Assembly: GCA_030740135.1 (NCBI GenBank)
Contig: JASLXW010000138.1
Span: 1 to 9,037 of the forward strand
Direction: 5' to 3'
Length of the DNA: 9,037 nucleotides
From: Nitrospinota bacterium
GTDB taxonomy: Bacteria > UBA8248 > JACPRG01
This document shows positions 8,280-9,037 of this stretch, piece by piece (position 1 is the first letter of the stretch; each line of letters starts with the position of its first letter). A program made the position numbers and the translations under genes. The notes beneath the pieces are model-generated. The model saw nothing but the letters and a program-made list of their open reading frames with translations, had not been told where the DNA came from and made no database searches.

Positions 8280-9037
8280 CTTCGTTCCGCCCTTTGGAGT
8301 TCCTTTTGCACGCGCTCGAATTTGGCTCGGACTTTTTTGTTCTTGGAATCGATCTTGAGAGATCTCCGCCAGGCGCGCCTGGCCGCCTTCCACCGTTTCA
8401 GAGCAAAGTACACATCTCCCAGATGATCCAGGATAACCGGGTCGTCCGGGAGAAGAGAGGTCGCCAGCTCCAGCTTCTTCAGCGCCTTTTTGAGCCATCC
8501 CTTCTTGTAATAGACCCAGCCCAGGCTATCCATGAACGCCCCGTTGTTGGGTTCGAGGGCCAAGGCCTTTTCCACAGCCGCAACGGCCTCGTCCAGGCGG
8601 ATGCCCTGCTCGGACCACATGTAACCCAACAGGTTGTTGGCGTTGGAATTGCGCGGATTGATCTTCAGAACGGCCTGCATCACCCGGGCGACTTCTCGGT
8701 ATTCCTTCAGCTCGTAGTGGGCCACGCCCAGGTTGAACAGATACCGTTCGTTCTTCGGCGCCAGCGCGATGGCGCGGCGGTAGTGGGGAATGGCGGGTCT
8801 GAATTTCTTCCGGCGGGCCTTGAAAAGTCCCAGCATGAACGGGGCCCGGGGGTCTTTGGGGGCGAGGGTCCGGACCGCTTCGAGGGTTTTCAGCGCCTCC
8901 TCCTCGCGTTTGAGATCCATGAGCACGCGGCTGACCTGAATCCGGCCGTCCACGGACTTGGGGTGATCGCGAAGCAGGATCTCCAACTCCTTGTGCGCCG
9001 CGGCAAACTGCCCTTGGTTCTCGAGGATGCCCGCGAT
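8276..9037 (-). CDS. TPR-repeat protein (C-terminal part, cut by window edge)
   Basis: The last 253 residues of a tetratricopeptide-repeat protein; the N-terminus lies beyond the right edge. About six 34-residue helical hairpins can be followed, at roughly 30-61, 65-96, 97-130, 131-165, 166-199 and 200-233, with repeat consensus residues such as LGVAHYELKEY, LLGYMWSEQGI, SLGWVYYKKGW and HLGDVYFALKRW. A short basic helix ends the protein. TPR arrays are protein-protein scaffolds; no enzyme domain is visible. The GYxxxxxGxxLDEA and DSLGWVYYKKG segments resemble periplasmic or lipoprotein TPR proteins encoded next to LolB-like lipoproteins and ispE in several Gram-negative lineages. This suggests, without proving, that the two act together in the envelope. 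Its stop overlaps the next start (GTGA). Confidence 0.9.
   Translation of the reverse strand: MAGILENQGQFAAAHKELEILLRDHPKSVDGRIQVSRVLMDLKREEEALKTLEAVRTLAPKDPRAPFMLGLFKARRKKFRPAIPHYRRAIALAPKNERYLFNLGVAHYELKEYREVARVMQAVLKINPRNSNANNLLGYMWSEQGIRLDEAVAAVEKALALEPNNGAFMDSLGWVYYKKGWLKKALKKLELATSLLPDDPVILDHLGDVYFALKRWKAARRAWRRSLKIDSKNKKVRAKFERVQKELQRAERR

Noticed and set aside
7464..8426. Plus-strand open frame of 320 codons
   Set aside because: Antisense to the lipoprotein and TPR genes; no motif or signal sequence, and composition as expected of a shadow.
8280..8498. N-terminal extension of the lipoprotein in the same open frame
   Set aside because: It overlaps the TPR gene by over 200 bases and would bury the signal peptide and lipobox, which fit a GTG start at 8279.

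Overview
The window is a GC-rich block of bacterial housekeeping genes. Every gene I can support lies on the minus strand, so transcription runs from the right edge (9037) to the left edge (1). Most junctions are overlaps or gaps of a few bases, which suggests one long operon or two stacked ones. An outer-membrane-type lipoprotein marks a Gram-negative (diderm) cell. The order ispE, spoVG, tRNA-Gln, prs, rplY, pth followed by rpsF/ssb/rpsR recalls Desulfobacterota and related deep, GC-rich, often uncultured lineages (Nitrospirota, Methylomirabilota, Nitrospinota/Tectomicrobia type). I cannot place it more exactly from one window.

Layout in the direction of transcription: (1) 9037-8276, C-terminal part of a TPR-repeat protein; (2) 8279-7467, a LolB/DUF4292-like lipoprotein overlapping it by GTGA; (3) 7461-6583, ispE of the MEP isoprenoid pathway; (4) 6535-6191, spoVG; (5) 6169-6095, tRNA-Gln(TTG) with encoded CCA; (6) 6057-5116, prs (PRPP synthase); (7) 5102-4413, rplY/ctc (ribosomal protein L25); (8) 4416-3808, pth (peptidyl-tRNA hydrolase), starting with TTG in a TTGA overlap; (9) 3802-1835, hppA (membrane pyrophosphatase); (10) a 176-base gap with a strong hairpin; (11) 1658-1089 rpsF, 1055-618 ssb and 605-351 rpsR; (12) a 129-base gap with a small hairpin, then the start of an unidentified, probably membrane protein running off the left edge.

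The genes share a growth theme: translation (S6, S18, L25, tRNA-Gln, Pth), DNA maintenance (SSB), nucleotide precursor supply (Prs), isoprenoids for envelope and quinones (IspE), and envelope lipoprotein function. The ion-pumping pyrophosphatase is the one metabolic outsider. It sits between pth and rpsF and would recover energy from the PPi released by tRNA charging and by nucleotide and isoprenoid synthesis.

I see no insertion sequence, CRISPR array, phage gene, defence system or clearly novel multi-gene system. The points worth a second look are local: hppA placed among translation genes, low-complexity acidic tails on both S6 and L25, the rpsF leader hairpin, a G9 tract at the spoVG ribosome binding site, unusual active-site-loop residues in Pth, and TTG starts.
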